Below are positions 55,388 through 64,000 of a stretch of DNA of 64,000 nucleotides, piece after piece. The notes under the pieces are model-generated. The model ran no database searches, was not told the origin of the DNA, and saw nothing but the letters and a program-made list of their open reading frames with translations. Every line of letters starts with the position of its first letter. Position 1 is the first letter of the stretch. The stretch lies in contig NZ_CP103289.1 of NCBI RefSeq assembly GCF_024757985.1, forward strand, positions 3,348,001 to 3,412,000. Direction: 5' to 3'. The DNA comes from Cellulomonas sp. NS3 (GTDB lineage Bacteria; Actinomycetota; Actinomycetes; Actinomycetales; Cellulomonadaceae). The position numbers and the translations under genes are program-made.

Positions 55388-56056
55388 TCAGTAGGCGGAG
55401 TCGGACTCGAACCCGCCGAGCACGGCCGCGGTCCCCGAGAGGCCGAGCCGGGTCGCGCCGGCCTCCACCATGGCGACCGCGTCGGCGGTGCTGCGGATGC
55501 CGCCCGACGCCTTGACCCCGAGCCGTCCGCCGACCGTCGCGGCCATGAGCGCGACCGCGTGCACGCTCGCGCCGCCTGCCGGGTGGAACCCCGTCGACGT
55601 CTTCACGAAGTCGGCGCCGGCCGCCTCCGCGGCGCGGCACACCGCGACGATCTCGTCATCGGTCAGGGCCGCCGACTCGATGATGACCTTGAGCACCGTC
55701 GGGGCCGGCGCGGCGGCGCGGACCGCGGCGATGTCGGCCTGCACGGACTCGAACGCCCCCGACTTCGCGGCGCCCACGTCGAGCACCATGTCGACCTCGT
55801 CGGCCCCGTCCCGCACGGCGCGCGCGGCCTCGGCGGCCTTGACCTCGCTGTGGTGCTTGCCTGAGGGGAAGCCGACGACCGTCGCGACCTTGAGGCCGCG
55901 CGCGTCGAGCGGCAGGAACGACGGCGAGACGCACACCGAGTACACGCCGAGCCGCACGCCCTCCTCGACGAGCGCCTCGACGTCGGCGCGGGTCGCCTCC
56001 GGCTTGAGCAGGGTGTGGTCCACGAGCTGGGCGAGTGCGTGGGCGTCGATCGTCAT
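55388..56056 (-). CDS. deoC: Deoxyribose-phosphate aldolase
   Basis: The enzyme splits 2-deoxyribose-5-phosphate into acetaldehyde and glyceraldehyde-3-phosphate, the last step of deoxynucleoside breakdown. The 222-residue TIM barrel has [15 protein letters not shown] (91-97), the Schiff-base lysine in FVKTSTGF (Lys152), and the proton-relay lysine in GVKASGGIR (Lys182). The ATG at 56056 overlaps the add stop as ATGA. It is the last gene of the operon. Acetaldehyde from it could be used by AdhE. Confidence 0.96.
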   Translation of the reverse strand: MTIDAHALAQLVDHTLLKPEATRADVEALVEEGVRLGVYSVCVSPSFLPLDARGLKVATVVGFPSGKHHSEVKAAEAARAVRDGADEVDMVLDVGAAKSGAFESVQADIAAVRAAAPAPTVLKVIIESAALTDDEIVAVCRAAEAAGADFVKTSTGFHPAGGASVHAVALMAATVGGRLGVKASGGIRSTADAVAMVEAGATRLGLSGTAAVLGGFESDSAY

Positions 56057-57162
56057 GCGCGGTGCCTTCCGGTGCCGTCGTGCGTGTAGCCCGGGAGGAT
56101 CGCCCGGTCGATGAGCTCGGCGCGCTCGTCCTGCGGGAGGAACGCGTTCTCGGCGGCGGTGAGCGTGACGTCGCGGACGTCGTCCACGGTCCACCCGGCG
56201 TGCTCGACCAGCAGCGCGAGCTCGCGCGTGAGGCTGGTGCCCGACTGGAGCCGGTTGTCGGTGTTGACCGTGACCGCGAACCCGAGCCGCTTGAGCAGCG
56301 TCACGGGGTGCTCGGCGACCGACGCGGCCGCGCCGGTCTGGACGTTCGACGACGGGCACGTCTCGAGCGGGACCCGCCGGTCACGGACCCAGGCGGCGAG
56401 GCGCCCGAGGGTCGCCGCGGGCGGGGCGCCGGCCGTGCCGGGCTCCTGCACCGTGACGTCGTCGAGCACCCGGACGCCGTGCCCGAGGCGCAGCGCACCG
56501 ACACCGAGCGCCTCGGTGATCGAGCCGAGCCCGTCGGCCTCGCCGGCGTGCACGGTCACGGGGAACCACGCGTCGCGCAGCGCCGTGAACGCCGTCGCGA
56601 GCCGGGACGCCGGGAACCCGGCCTCCGCCCCGGCGATGTCGAAGCCCACGACGCCCGCGTCGCGGTTGGCGAGCGCGAGCGCGGCGATCTCGTCGGCCCG
56701 GTCCGCGTGCCGCATCGCCGACAGGAGCGTGCCGATGCGGATCTCGCGGCCCTGGGCCGCCACCTCGACGACGCCCTCCGCGAACCCGGCCTGCACGGCG
56801 TCGACCACCTGCTGGAGCGTCAGCCCGCCCGTGAGGTGCTGCTCGGGCGCGTAGCGCTGCTCGGCGTAGACGACCCCGTCGGCCGCGAGGTCGACCGCAG
56901 CCTCGCGCGCGACCCGGCGCAGCGCATCCTCGGTCTGCATGACCGCGACCGTGTGCGCGAACGTCTCGAGGTAGCGCTCGAGGCTGCCCGAGTCCGCCGC
57001 GGCGACGAACCAGCGCCCGAGCTCCTCGGGGTCGGTCGCCGGCAGCGTGTGGCCCACCTCGCGCGCGAGCTCGACGAGCGTGGCCGGCCGGACGCCGCCG
57101 TCCAGGTGGTCGTGCAGCAGCACCTTGGGCAGCGCGGCCACCAGGTCGTACGCGGGGGTCAT
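56053..57162 (-). CDS. add: Adenosine deaminase
   Basis: This zinc enzyme converts (deoxy)adenosine to (deoxy)inosine. It has 369 residues, with zinc ligands in LLHDHLDGG (His17, His19), the HAGEADG loop (His and catalytic Glu) and TVNTDN near the C-terminal end of the barrel, where many family members read NTDD. The product would feed the purine nucleoside phosphorylase encoded at 49978. TACGGT on the minus strand (57174-57169), six bases before the ATG, could start an add-deoC transcript separate from the upstream operon. Confidence 0.94.
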   Translation of the reverse strand: MTPAYDLVAALPKVLLHDHLDGGVRPATLVELAREVGHTLPATDPEELGRWFVAAADSGSLERYLETFAHTVAVMQTEDALRRVAREAAVDLAADGVVYAEQRYAPEQHLTGGLTLQQVVDAVQAGFAEGVVEVAAQGREIRIGTLLSAMRHADRADEIAALALANRDAGVVGFDIAGAEAGFPASRLATAFTALRDAWFPVTVHAGEADGLGSITEALGVGALRLGHGVRVLDDVTVQEPGTAGAPPAATLGRLAAWVRDRRVPLETCPSSNVQTGAAASVAEHPVTLLKRLGFAVTVNTDNRLQSGTSLTRELALLVEHAGWTVDDVRDVTLTAAENAFLPQDERAELIDRAILPGYTHDGTGRHRA

Positions 57163-57241
57163 GGCTCCACCGTAGTCGCGCCCCGGGACCGTCGAGGACG
57201 CCGCGACCCGCACGGGTGAGCCGGTTGCGGCCGGCCGGGCG

Positions 57242-57514
57242 TCAGAGGTACTCGTCGCGCTCGTCGCCCGGGACCTCGGTCGCCTGCTCGCTCACGTCGG
57301 CCTCGTTCGCGTCGTCGCGCGGGGCGACGTGCGGGGGTGCCGGCACGTACTCCTCGGCCGACCTCCCGCCGGCGTCGGGTGCCGGGGTGTCGAGCCGCAG
57401 CTCGTCGTCGACGGGGCGCTGGTCCGCGTCCGCGTGGGCGTCGACGGGCGTGAAGACGTCGGCGGGCAGCAGCCCGGCGTCGCGCGAGGCCTCCTGGCCG
57501 GGGACGGTGCTCAT
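57242..57514 (-). CDS. Small acidic hypothetical protein
   Basis: This 90-residue protein is strongly acidic (many Asp and Glu, few Lys), Pro-rich and without a signal or membrane segment. It begins [20 protein letters not shown] and ends GDERDEYL. It is probably disordered. The start at 57514 is well supported by GGAGG five bases before the ATG; an upstream ATG at 57547 is also in frame. Similar short acidic proteins occur in related actinobacteria, but I recognise no function. It lies between the C39-like gene and add. Confidence 0.65.
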   Translation of the reverse strand: MSTVPGQEASRDAGLLPADVFTPVDAHADADQRPVDDELRLDTPAPDAGGRSAEEYVPAPPHVAPRDDANEADVSEQATEVPGDERDEYL

Positions 57515-57634
57515 GGTGTCCTCCCTGGGGTCGGCGTGCCCGTCCATCGTGACCCGGGGGGTCCGTGCGCGCCACCGACGCGCGTCACCCGAGGGGCCGG
57601 CCGCGGCGTCGGCGGCCGGTGCCGCCGCCCGGGC

Positions 57635-58582
57635 TCAGCCGCGGACGGGCAGGAGGGCCCAGGCCACGTGCGACCAGCGGCCCAGCGCCTCGAGCGGCCC
57701 GTGCGGCACGACGAGGTCGGCGGACGGCACGTCGTGCACGCGCCCGCTCGACGGCTCGTACACGGCGAAGCCCTCGGCGGTGCGCCGCGTGAGCAGCACG
57801 ACGTGCCGCGGGACCGCGCTCGCGGGGCCGCCCGACAGGTCGCCCCCCGTGTACAGCGGGACGGGGACCCCGCGGTCGAGCGCACGGCCCGCGCGGACCA
57901 GCACGCGCGTGACCTCGCTCGGCCGGCTGTCGTCGACGAGCACCGAGCGGTACGCGACGCCCGGGTAGCGCGCGACCCGCGCCGCACCCCACGGGGGCGT
58001 CCCGAGCGCGGTGGGCCACGGGAGGAGCCCGAGCACGGCGCGCGCGTTGCTGCGGCGCTTGAGCGCCTCCTGGAGGGCGCCGAAGCGGCCGGCGGGGCCC
58101 GGGGCGTCGTCCACGTCACGCAGCTCGGCGGGCTCGTGGCCCGCGATGCGCTCGCCCGTGACGAGCCAGTAGGCGAGCGTCGGGTCGCCGGCCGCGGCGA
58201 GCATCGCCAGGACCGCCGAGCCGCAGGTCGTGCCGTCGGTCTGCCGCGCCGCGGCGGTGCCGAGCCGCAGCACGTCGCTTCCCCGCGCCGGCGTCAGCGG
58301 GCGCTCGACCTGGGCACGCTCGCGCGCGGGCAGGTCGGCGACCGCGTCGGCGGCGCGGGCGGCGGCACGCCGCGACGCACCGGCCGCGACGGCGCGGGCG
58401 ACGAGGTCCGCGTGCGCACCGGGGCGGGCCGCCGCCGCCGGCTCCCCGGGCACCGGGCGCACGGAGCCCGACGCGCGCGCCGGGACCACCGCGCGGGCGG
58501 CTGTGGCGGGCGCAGCGGGCACCGGCTGCACACCGAGGGTCCGGAGCACGGTCGTGAGCTGGAGGTGACGCAGCGCGGGCAT
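57635..58582 (-). CDS. C39-like (papain-fold) protein of unknown function
   Basis: This 315-residue protein has a disordered Ala/Pro/Arg-rich N-terminus of about 100 residues, then a domain with Gln114 and Cys120 in RQTDGTTCGSAVLAML, and His260 in PRHVVLLTRR followed by VYEPSSGRVHDVP. The spacing Gln-x5-Cys, His and an acidic/turn residue fits the C39-like peptidase or related papain-fold hydrolases. There is no signal peptide, so it would act in the cytosol. It lies 44 bases after deoA inside the nucleoside operon, an unexpected place for a protease-like protein. Activity is inferred. Confidence 0.7.
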   Translation of the reverse strand: MPALRHLQLTTVLRTLGVQPVPAAPATAARAVVPARASGSVRPVPGEPAAAARPGAHADLVARAVAAGASRRAAARAADAVADLPARERAQVERPLTPARGSDVLRLGTAAARQTDGTTCGSAVLAMLAAAGDPTLAYWLVTGERIAGHEPAELRDVDDAPGPAGRFGALQEALKRRSNARAVLGLLPWPTALGTPPWGAARVARYPGVAYRSVLVDDSRPSEVTRVLVRAGRALDRGVPVPLYTGGDLSGGPASAVPRHVVLLTRRTAEGFAVYEPSSGRVHDVPSADLVVPHGPLEALGRWSHVAWALLPVRG

Positions 58583-58626
58583 CCGGCCAGTCTGCCGCAC
58601 GGCCGGTCGCGCGGCGGACCGGCCCC

Positions 58627-59916
58627 TCAGGCCTCGATGCGGTCCAGCAGCAGCGTGCGGGGCGTGGCCGCGCCGTCCGCCTCGACCGTCGCGGCGCCGG
58701 CCAGCACCTCGCGCGCGCGCTCGAACCGCTCCGGGGTGTCGGTGTGCAGCGTGAGCAGCGGCTGCCCGGCGCGCACGGTGTCGCCCGGCTTGGCGTGGAG
58801 CTCGACGCCGGCGCCGGCCTGCACCGGGTCCTCCTTGCGCGCGCGCCCGGCGCCGAGGCGCCACGCGGCAACCCCGACGGCGTAGGCGTCGAGCGAGGTG
58901 AGCACGCCGTCGGCGGGTGCGAGGACCTGCTCGGTCTCGCGGGCCACCGGCAGCGGCGCGTCGACGTCCCCGCCCTGCGCGGCGATCATCGCGCGCCAGA
59001 CGTCCATCGCACGCCCGTCGGCCAGCGCGGCGGCCGGGTCCGCGTCGGGGCGGCCCGCGGCGTCGAGCATCTCGCGCGCCAGCGCGACCGTGAGCTCGAC
59101 GACGTCCGCCGGTCCCCCGCCCGCCAGCACCTCGAGCGACTCCCGGACCTCGAGCGCGTTCCCCGCGGTCAGGCCGAGCGGGGTCGACATGTCGGTGAGC
59201 AGAGCGACGGTCCGCACGCCCGCGTCGGTGCCGAGCGCGACCATCGTGCGCGCGAGCTCGCGGGCCCGGTCGGCGTCCTTCATGAACGCGCCCGTGCCGA
59301 CCTTGACGTCGAGCACGAGCGAGCCGGTGCCCTCGGCGATCTTCTTGCTCATGATCGAGCTCGCGATGAGCGGGATCGCCTCGACCGTGCCGGTGACGTC
59401 GCGCAGCGCGTAGAGCTTGCGGTCGGCGGGGGCGAGCCCGGCGCCGGCCTGGCAGATCACGGCGCCGACGGACTCGAGCTGCGCCATCATCTCGTCGTTC
59501 GTGAGCTCGGCGCGCCAGCCCGGGATGGCCTCGAGCTTGTCGAGCGTCCCCCCGGTGTGGCCGAGCCCGCGGCCCGAGAGCTGCGGGACGGCGACGTCGA
59601 ACACGGCCACGAGCGGCGCGAGCGGCAGCGTGATCTTGTCGCCGACCCCGCCGGTCGAGTGCTTGTCGGCCGTCGGGCGCGAGAGCCCCGAGAAGTCCAT
59701 GCGCTCGCCGCTCGCGATCATCGCGGCGGTCCACCGCGCGATCTCCGCCCGGTCCATGCCGTTGAGCAGGATCGCCATCGCGAGCGCCGACATCTGCTCC
59801 TCGGCGACGACCCCGCGCGTGTACGCGTCGAGCACCCAGTCGATCTGGCCGTCGCTCAGGCGCCCGCCGTCGCGCTTGGTCCGGATGACGTCGACCGCGT
59901 CGAAGCCCTCGCTCAT
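58627..59916 (-). CDS. deoA: Thymidine (pyrimidine-nucleoside) phosphorylase
   Basis: The enzyme splits thymidine or (deoxy)uridine with phosphate to base and (deoxy)ribose-1-phosphate. The 429-residue protein has the phosphate loop KHSTGGVGDK (85-94), SGRGLGHTGGTLDKLE, RKLYALRDVTGTVE and KVGTGAFM, all of the NP-II family. The ATG at 59916 overlaps the cdd stop as ATGA, coupling deamination of cytidine to phosphorolysis. It corresponds to Rv3314c. Confidence 0.96.
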   Translation of the reverse strand: MSEGFDAVDVIRTKRDGGRLSDGQIDWVLDAYTRGVVAEEQMSALAMAILLNGMDRAEIARWTAAMIASGERMDFSGLSRPTADKHSTGGVGDKITLPLAPLVAVFDVAVPQLSGRGLGHTGGTLDKLEAIPGWRAELTNDEMMAQLESVGAVICQAGAGLAPADRKLYALRDVTGTVEAIPLIASSIMSKKIAEGTGSLVLDVKVGTGAFMKDADRARELARTMVALGTDAGVRTVALLTDMSTPLGLTAGNALEVRESLEVLAGGGPADVVELTVALAREMLDAAGRPDADPAAALADGRAMDVWRAMIAAQGGDVDAPLPVARETEQVLAPADGVLTSLDAYAVGVAAWRLGAGRARKEDPVQAGAGVELHAKPGDTVRAGQPLLTLHTDTPERFERAREVLAGAATVEADGAATPRTLLLDRIEA

Positions 59917-60332
59917 GCTGTCCCTCGTTCCACCAGGTCGGCGGGCCCGAACGCGTCCGGGAGCACCTCGGTCATCGGCTTGATGCCGCTCACGGTCTCG
60001 ACGAGCAGCGCGGGCCCGCCGTGCTCCCACAGGAGCTGGCGGCACCGGCCGCACGGCATGAGCGCGTTGCCGTGGGCGTCGACGCAGACGAACGCGACGA
60101 GCCGGCCGCCGCCGCTCACGTGCAGCGCCGAGACGAGCGCGCACTCGGCGCACAGCGTCAGGCCGTACGACGCGTTCTCGACGTTGCAGCCGACGACGAC
60201 GCGGCCGTCGTCCACGAGCGCCGCGACGCCCACGGGGAAGCGGGAGTACGGCACGTAGGCGCGGGTCATGACGTCGAGCGCGGCCGCGCGCAGGGCGGCC
60301 CAGTCGATCTCGGGGGCGGGGCTGTCGGTCAT
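59913..60332 (-). CDS. cdd: Cytidine deaminase (tetrameric type)
   Basis: This 139-residue zinc enzyme deaminates (deoxy)cytidine to (deoxy)uridine. Zinc cysteines and the catalytic glutamate are in TLCAECALVSAL (Cys61, Glu63) and MPCGRCRQLLWEH (Cys94, Cys97). The CAE motif with three cysteine ligands marks the small tetrameric class. The ATG at 60332 lies eight bases after the permease stop. Its product is the substrate of deoA next door. Confidence 0.95.
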   Translation of the reverse strand: MTDSPAPEIDWAALRAAALDVMTRAYVPYSRFPVGVAALVDDGRVVVGCNVENASYGLTLCAECALVSALHVSGGGRLVAFVCVDAHGNALMPCGRCRQLLWEHGGPALLVETVSGIKPMTEVLPDAFGPADLVERGTA

Positions 60333-60340
60333 CGGCAGGC

Positions 60341-61648
60341 TCACTTCACGTAGGGGATGCCCTCGGCGGCGGGCGCGCGCACGCGGCCCACGAGGCCGGC
60401 GACGGCGAAGATGGTCGCGAGGTACGGGAGCATCGCGAGGAACTGGCTGGGCACGGGCGACCCGAGGTTGCCGAGCACCTGGCGCAGCGAGTCGGCGAAG
60501 CCGAACAGCAGCGCCGCGGCGAGCGCACCCTTGGGGCTCCACCGGCCGAGGATCATCGCCGCGAGCGCGATGTACCCGCGGCCCGCGGTGAGCTCCTTGG
60601 TGAACGCGAGCCCGGCCGCGACGAGCGCCGCGCCGCCGAGGCCCGCGACGGCCCCGCCGAGCACCGTGTTCTTGACGCGCGTGAGGTTGACCGGGATGCC
60701 GACCGTGTCCGCGGCCTTGGGGTGCTCGCCGACCGACCGCATGCGCAGCCCCCACCGGCTGCGGAACACCATGACCTGGAGCACGGCGACCGCGACGTAC
60801 ATGAGGTAGACCACGAGGGAGTGGTTGAACAGCACCGGTCCGACGACGGGGATCTGCGACAGGAACGGGATCGGCAGCGTGGGCAGGCGCGGCGGGGAGT
60901 TGAACGACTGCGGGTTCTGCGTGAGGACCGTCGAGAACAGGTAGTTCGTCACGCCGATGACCAGCACGTTGAGCACGACGCCGACGATGATCTGGTCGAC
61001 GCGGTACCGCACGGCGAACAGCACCAGGCCCAGCCCGACGATCGCACCGGCGATCGGCGCCGCGATGAGGCCCGTGTACGGGTTGCCCGTGAGGCTCGCG
61101 ACGACGACCGCGAGGAAGGCCCCGGCGAGGAGCTGGCCCTCGATCGCGATGTTGATGATGCCCGAGCGCTCGCACAGGATCCCGGCGAGCGACCCGAAGA
61201 TCAGCGGCACCGACAGCGTCAGTGCGCCAGTCAGCAGCACCGTGAGGGGCAGCGCGTTGTCGTTGCCGGCCATGACCCACACGAGGAACGCCACCAGGAT
61301 CAGGAACCCGAAGACGACGGGGACCCACGTGGCGACCGTGCGGCGCGCGAGCGTCTCCCGGGTGACCCACGCGGTCAGCCCGAGCGCGAGCACCGACAGG
61401 ACGATCGCGGTGAGCCGGGACGGCACCGCGAACGGGGCGATGTCCACGAGGTCACGGCTCGACGCCACGATGAACCGGGTGGTCTCGTCGGCCGGCGTGA
61501 GCAGACCGAAGACCACGAGCGAGATCAGGGAGACGACCCCGTAGACGACCGGCCCGCGCCAGCCGACCTTCGCCTGGACCATGGGGGCCGAGCCGGGCGC
61601 GTCGAGCTCGACGGGCTGCGAGGGCTGCGGGTCCGCGACGGTGCTCAC
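60341..61648 (-). CDS. Nucleoside ABC importer, permease subunit 2
   Basis: This 435-residue membrane subunit belongs to the BPD/branched-chain type permeases used for sugars and nucleosides (B. subtilis NupQ/YufQ-like). It has about 10-11 helices, with LAGILCERSGIINIAIEGQLLAGAF as the family signature and a long first cytoplasmic loop with the charged TRETLARR. The GTG at 61648 overlaps the stop of the partner permease as GTGA. Together with the ATPase and a substrate-binding lipoprotein expected beyond the window, it would import nucleosides for cdd, deoA and add. Confidence 0.92.
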   Translation of the reverse strand: MSTVADPQPSQPVELDAPGSAPMVQAKVGWRGPVVYGVVSLISLVVFGLLTPADETTRFIVASSRDLVDIAPFAVPSRLTAIVLSVLALGLTAWVTRETLARRTVATWVPVVFGFLILVAFLVWVMAGNDNALPLTVLLTGALTLSVPLIFGSLAGILCERSGIINIAIEGQLLAGAFLAVVVASLTGNPYTGLIAAPIAGAIVGLGLVLFAVRYRVDQIIVGVVLNVLVIGVTNYLFSTVLTQNPQSFNSPPRLPTLPIPFLSQIPVVGPVLFNHSLVVYLMYVAVAVLQVMVFRSRWGLRMRSVGEHPKAADTVGIPVNLTRVKNTVLGGAVAGLGGAALVAAGLAFTKELTAGRGYIALAAMILGRWSPKGALAAALLFGFADSLRQVLGNLGSPVPSQFLAMLPYLATIFAVAGLVGRVRAPAAEGIPYVK

Positions 61649-62871
61649 GCGTGGGCCTCCTTCTTCTTCGTCGAGCCGGCGATGCCCGCGGCCCAGTGCA
61701 GCGCGGAGAACCGGCGCACGAGCGGCGGTGCCGCGATGAGCAGCACGATCGACGCCTGGATGACCTGGACGATGTCGATGGGCGTGCCCGCCGACGACTG
61801 CATGAGCGGCGAGCCGGCCCGCAGCGCGCCGAACAGCAGCGCCGCGAGGACCGTGCCGAGCGGCGTGGAGCGCCCGAGCAGCGCCACGGTGATCGCATCG
61901 AACCCGATCGACCCCGCGCTCGACGCCTGCAGCTGCTTGTCCGTGCCGAGGATCTGCGCCGCTCCGCCGAGCCCGGCGAGGCCACCGGCGACGAGCATCA
62001 CGAGGACGAACATCAGGTTGACCCGGATGCCGGCCGTGCGCGCCGCGCGCTGGTTGGCGCCGACCGCCCGGAAGCGGAAGCCGAGCGTCGAGCGCTCGAG
62101 CAGCCACCAGACGCCGACGGCCGCGAGCAGCGCGAGCAGGAAGCCCGCGTGCAGCCGGAAGCTCGGCCCGAGCAGCAGCGGGAGCTGCGCGGTGTCCGCG
62201 ACCGCGGGCGAGATCGGTCGCGTGCCGCCCTGCCGCAGCAGGCTCGTGGTCAGCAGGTAGGAGATGAGCTGGAACGCGATCGAGTTGAGCATGATCGTGA
62301 CGATCACCTCGTTGGCGCCCGTCCGGGCCTTGAGGACGCCCGCGATCCCGGCCCACGCGGCACCGGCCGCGACGCCCGCGAGGCACGCGAGCGCGACGTG
62401 CACGCCGGCCGGGGCGTCGAACGCGATGCCGACGTACGTCGCGGCCGCGGCACCGAGGAGCACCTGGCCCTGCGCACCGATGTTGAACAGCCCCGAGCGG
62501 AACGCGACCGCGAGCCCGAGGCCCGCGAAGATGAGCGGCACGGACGCCGTCATCGTCTCGGTGATCGGCCGCACGCGGCGGAGCCCGGTCGCCTGGTAGT
62601 CGAAGATGGCGCCGCGGAACAGCGTCGAGTACGCCGCGTACACCGACTCCCACACCGCGCCGAAGAAGTCGCTCGGGCGGGCGAACAGGTAGGCGGCGGT
62701 GCGCTGCACGTCCTGGTCGGCCGCCGCCACGAGGATCGAGGAGGCGACCAGCGCCAGCACGATCGCGGTGGCGATCAGCAGCCACGAGCTGTCGAGCATC
62801 TGCTGGAGGACGCCGCGCCGCTCGTGCTCGTGCTTCGGGGTGGCGGAGGGCGCCACGAGGGTGTCGGTCAC
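61645..62871 (-). CDS. Nucleoside ABC importer, permease subunit 1
   Basis: This 408-residue permease is paralogous to its neighbour and NupP/YufP-like. The signature LAVAFRSGLFNIGAQGQVLLGA and GANEVIVTIMLNSIAFQLISYL are typical. There are about ten helices with a periplasmic stretch around residues 70-105. The GTG at 62871 overlaps the ATPase stop as GTGA, so ATPase and both permeases are made together. Confidence 0.92.
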   Translation of the reverse strand: MTDTLVAPSATPKHEHERRGVLQQMLDSSWLLIATAIVLALVASSILVAAADQDVQRTAAYLFARPSDFFGAVWESVYAAYSTLFRGAIFDYQATGLRRVRPITETMTASVPLIFAGLGLAVAFRSGLFNIGAQGQVLLGAAAATYVGIAFDAPAGVHVALACLAGVAAGAAWAGIAGVLKARTGANEVIVTIMLNSIAFQLISYLLTTSLLRQGGTRPISPAVADTAQLPLLLGPSFRLHAGFLLALLAAVGVWWLLERSTLGFRFRAVGANQRAARTAGIRVNLMFVLVMLVAGGLAGLGGAAQILGTDKQLQASSAGSIGFDAITVALLGRSTPLGTVLAALLFGALRAGSPLMQSSAGTPIDIVQVIQASIVLLIAAPPLVRRFSALHWAAGIAGSTKKKEAHA

Positions 62872-64000
62872 GAGAGCTCCTGGTCGGCAGCGGCGTCGGC
62901 GTCGGCGAGCGCCGTGTGGTGCTCGGCGGCCTGGACCTGGGCCTGCTGCAGCGGGACACCGGCCATCATGAGGCCGAGGACGTCGCGCGGGGTGCCGGCG
63001 GGGACGACGCCGACGATCCGCCCGCGGTACATGACGGCGATCCGGTCGGCGAGCGCGAGCACCTCGTCGAGCTCGGTCGAGACGATGATCACGGCCGTGC
63101 CGTTGTCGCGCTCGGCGACGATCCGCTTGTGCACGAACTCGATCGAGCCGACGTCGAGCCCGCGGGTCGGCTGGGACGCCACGAACAGGCACAGGGGCCG
63201 GGACATCTCGCGCGCGAGGACGACCTTCTGCTGGTTGCCGCCCGAGAGCGTGCTGATCGGGTCCTGCGCCGAGGTCATGCGGACGTCGAACTCCTGCGTG
63301 CGGGTCGCGGCGTTCTCGGCGACGCGCGCCGGGCTCAGCGAGCCGGCCTTCGCGAACGGCGGCTGCGCGTGCAGGTCGAGGATGAGGTTCTCGGCGATCG
63401 AGAAGCTCGAGATGAGCCCGTCGGTGCTGCGGTCCTCGGGGACGAACCCGACGCCGGCGCGCAGCACCTCGTCGACGCTGCGGCCGAGCAGCTCGTCGCC
63501 GTCGAGCAGCACCGAGCCCGCGGTCGCGTGCTGCAGGCCGAGGATCGTCTCGGCGAGCTCCGACTGGCCGTTGCCCTGGACGCCGGCGATCGCGAGGATC
63601 TCCCCCGCGTGCACGTCGAACGAGATGCCGTCGACGACGCGCGTCCCCACCGGGCTGATGACCGTGAGGTCGCGCACCTGGAACGTCGCGGCGCCGGGCT
63701 GCGCGGGGGCCTTCTCGACGCCCAGGCTCACCGAGCGGCCGACCATCTGCGACGCGAGCGACGTCTCGGGGTCCTGCGGGCTCGCGGTGCCGACGACCTT
63801 GCCGCGGCGGATCACGGTGATCCGGTCGGCGACGGCGCGGACCTCGCGGAGCTTGTGCGTGATGAAGACGATCGACGTCCCGGCGTCCTTGAGCTGGCGC
63901 ATGATCGCGATGAGCTCGTCCGTCTCCTGGGGCGTGAGCACCGCGGTCGGCTCGTCGAGGATCAGCACGCGCGCGTCGCGCGAGAGCGCCTTGATGATCT
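62868..64000 (-). CDS. Nucleoside ABC importer ATPase (C-terminal part; N-terminus beyond the window)
   Basis: The frame is open to the right edge and begins in mid-domain with IIKALSRDARVLILDEPT, the Walker B region of the first nucleotide-binding domain. A whole second domain follows, with a degenerate Walker A (AGVQGNGQSEL, lacking GKT) and signature LSGGNQQKVVLARE. Tandem ATPases with a degenerate second site are the norm in RbsA/NupO-type importers. About 377 residues are visible; roughly 130 are missing. The first visible GTG (63968) is internal, not a start. Confidence 0.93.
   Translation of the reverse strand, partial: IIKALSRDARVLILDEPTAVLTPQETDELIAIMRQLKDAGTSIVFITHKLREVRAVADRITVIRRGKVVGTASPQDPETSLASQMVGRSVSLGVEKAPAQPGAATFQVRDLTVISPVGTRVVDGISFDVHAGEILAIAGVQGNGQSELAETILGLQHATAGSVLLDGDELLGRSVDEVLRAGVGFVPEDRSTDGLISSFSIAENLILDLHAQPPFAKAGSLSPARVAENAATRTQEFDVRMTSAQDPISTLSGGNQQKVVLAREMSRPLCLFVASQPTRGLDVGSIEFVHKRIVAERDNGTAVIIVSTELDEVLALADRIAVMYRGRIVGVVPAGTPRDVLGLMMAGVPLQQAQVQAAEHHTALADADAAADQELS

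Noticed and set aside
62868-63968. A complete ATPase gene starting at 63968
   Set aside because: That GTG lies inside the Walker B motif and the frame is open to the window edge, so the gene is truncated by the window.

Overview
The window is a very GC-rich, gene-dense stretch of chromosome from an actinobacterium, most likely Cellulomonas or a close relative. Three things point there: extreme codon bias with many GTG starts, a secreted-type protein ending in a Pro-Thr linker and a family 2 cellulose-binding module, and a full-length AdhE of the kind used by facultatively fermenting cellulose degraders. No insertion sequence, prophage or CRISPR array was found. The identification rests on reading the sequence; no database search was run.

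Region 1 (1-16497, all minus strand) is a conserved core block: argS, lysA, hom, thrC, thrB, rho, rpmE, prfA, prmC, tsaC, wecA, an AtpI-like gene, then atpB-atpE-atpF-atpH. From memory this is collinear with Mycobacterium tuberculosis Rv1292-Rv1307. It joins threonine and lysine synthesis, transcription termination, translation release, tRNA t6A modification, cell-envelope lipid carrier chemistry and the start of the F-type ATP synthase. Most neighbours overlap by 1-4 bases, so translation is coupled.

Region 2 (16.5-29.9 kb) is mixed: a FadR-type GntR regulator, a tRNA-Arg(CCG), a winged-helix protein of the AlkZ/YcaQ superfamily, idi, a CPA1 Na+/H+ antiporter, adhE with DosR-like boxes upstream, a small lipoprotein, a class I aminotransferase, a Bcr/CflA exporter, a class III nucleotide cyclase and birA.

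Region 3 (29.9-42.3 kb) is an acyl-CoA carboxylase neighbourhood (birA, accD, accE, maf, biotinylated alpha subunit), matching M. tuberculosis Rv3279c-Rv3285. It is interrupted by a drug-type ABC exporter with its TetR regulator and twin operators, a DUF885 metallopeptidase-like protein, a DUF418 membrane protein and a VKOR protein.

Region 4 (42.3-48.5 kb) is an elemental-type iron uptake operon efeU-efeO-efeB behind an IdeR/DtxR-like box, followed by a membrane-anchored endonuclease/exonuclease/phosphatase-family protein.

Region 5 (48.5-64 kb) is nucleoside metabolism, resembling M. tuberculosis Rv3303c-Rv3315c: a cysteine-less LpdA-type quinone reductase, purine nucleoside phosphorylase and a phosphohexomutase on the plus strand. 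On the minus strand runs an operon for nucleoside uptake and breakdown: ABC ATPase and two permeases, cdd, deoA, a C39-like protein, an acidic protein, add and deoC. The ABC importer and degradative enzymes together would take up nucleosides, deaminate them, split the base from the sugar and feed the sugar phosphate into central metabolism.

The window is mostly core genome, and I did not find a clearly new multi-gene system. The best leads are regulatory (DosR-like boxes at adhE, the twin TetR operators, a recurring leaderless-promoter signature at about ten genes) and a few undescribed proteins (the C39-like protein inside the nucleoside operon, the His-rich protein between accD and accE, and the DUF6055/beta-solenoid/CBM2 protein).
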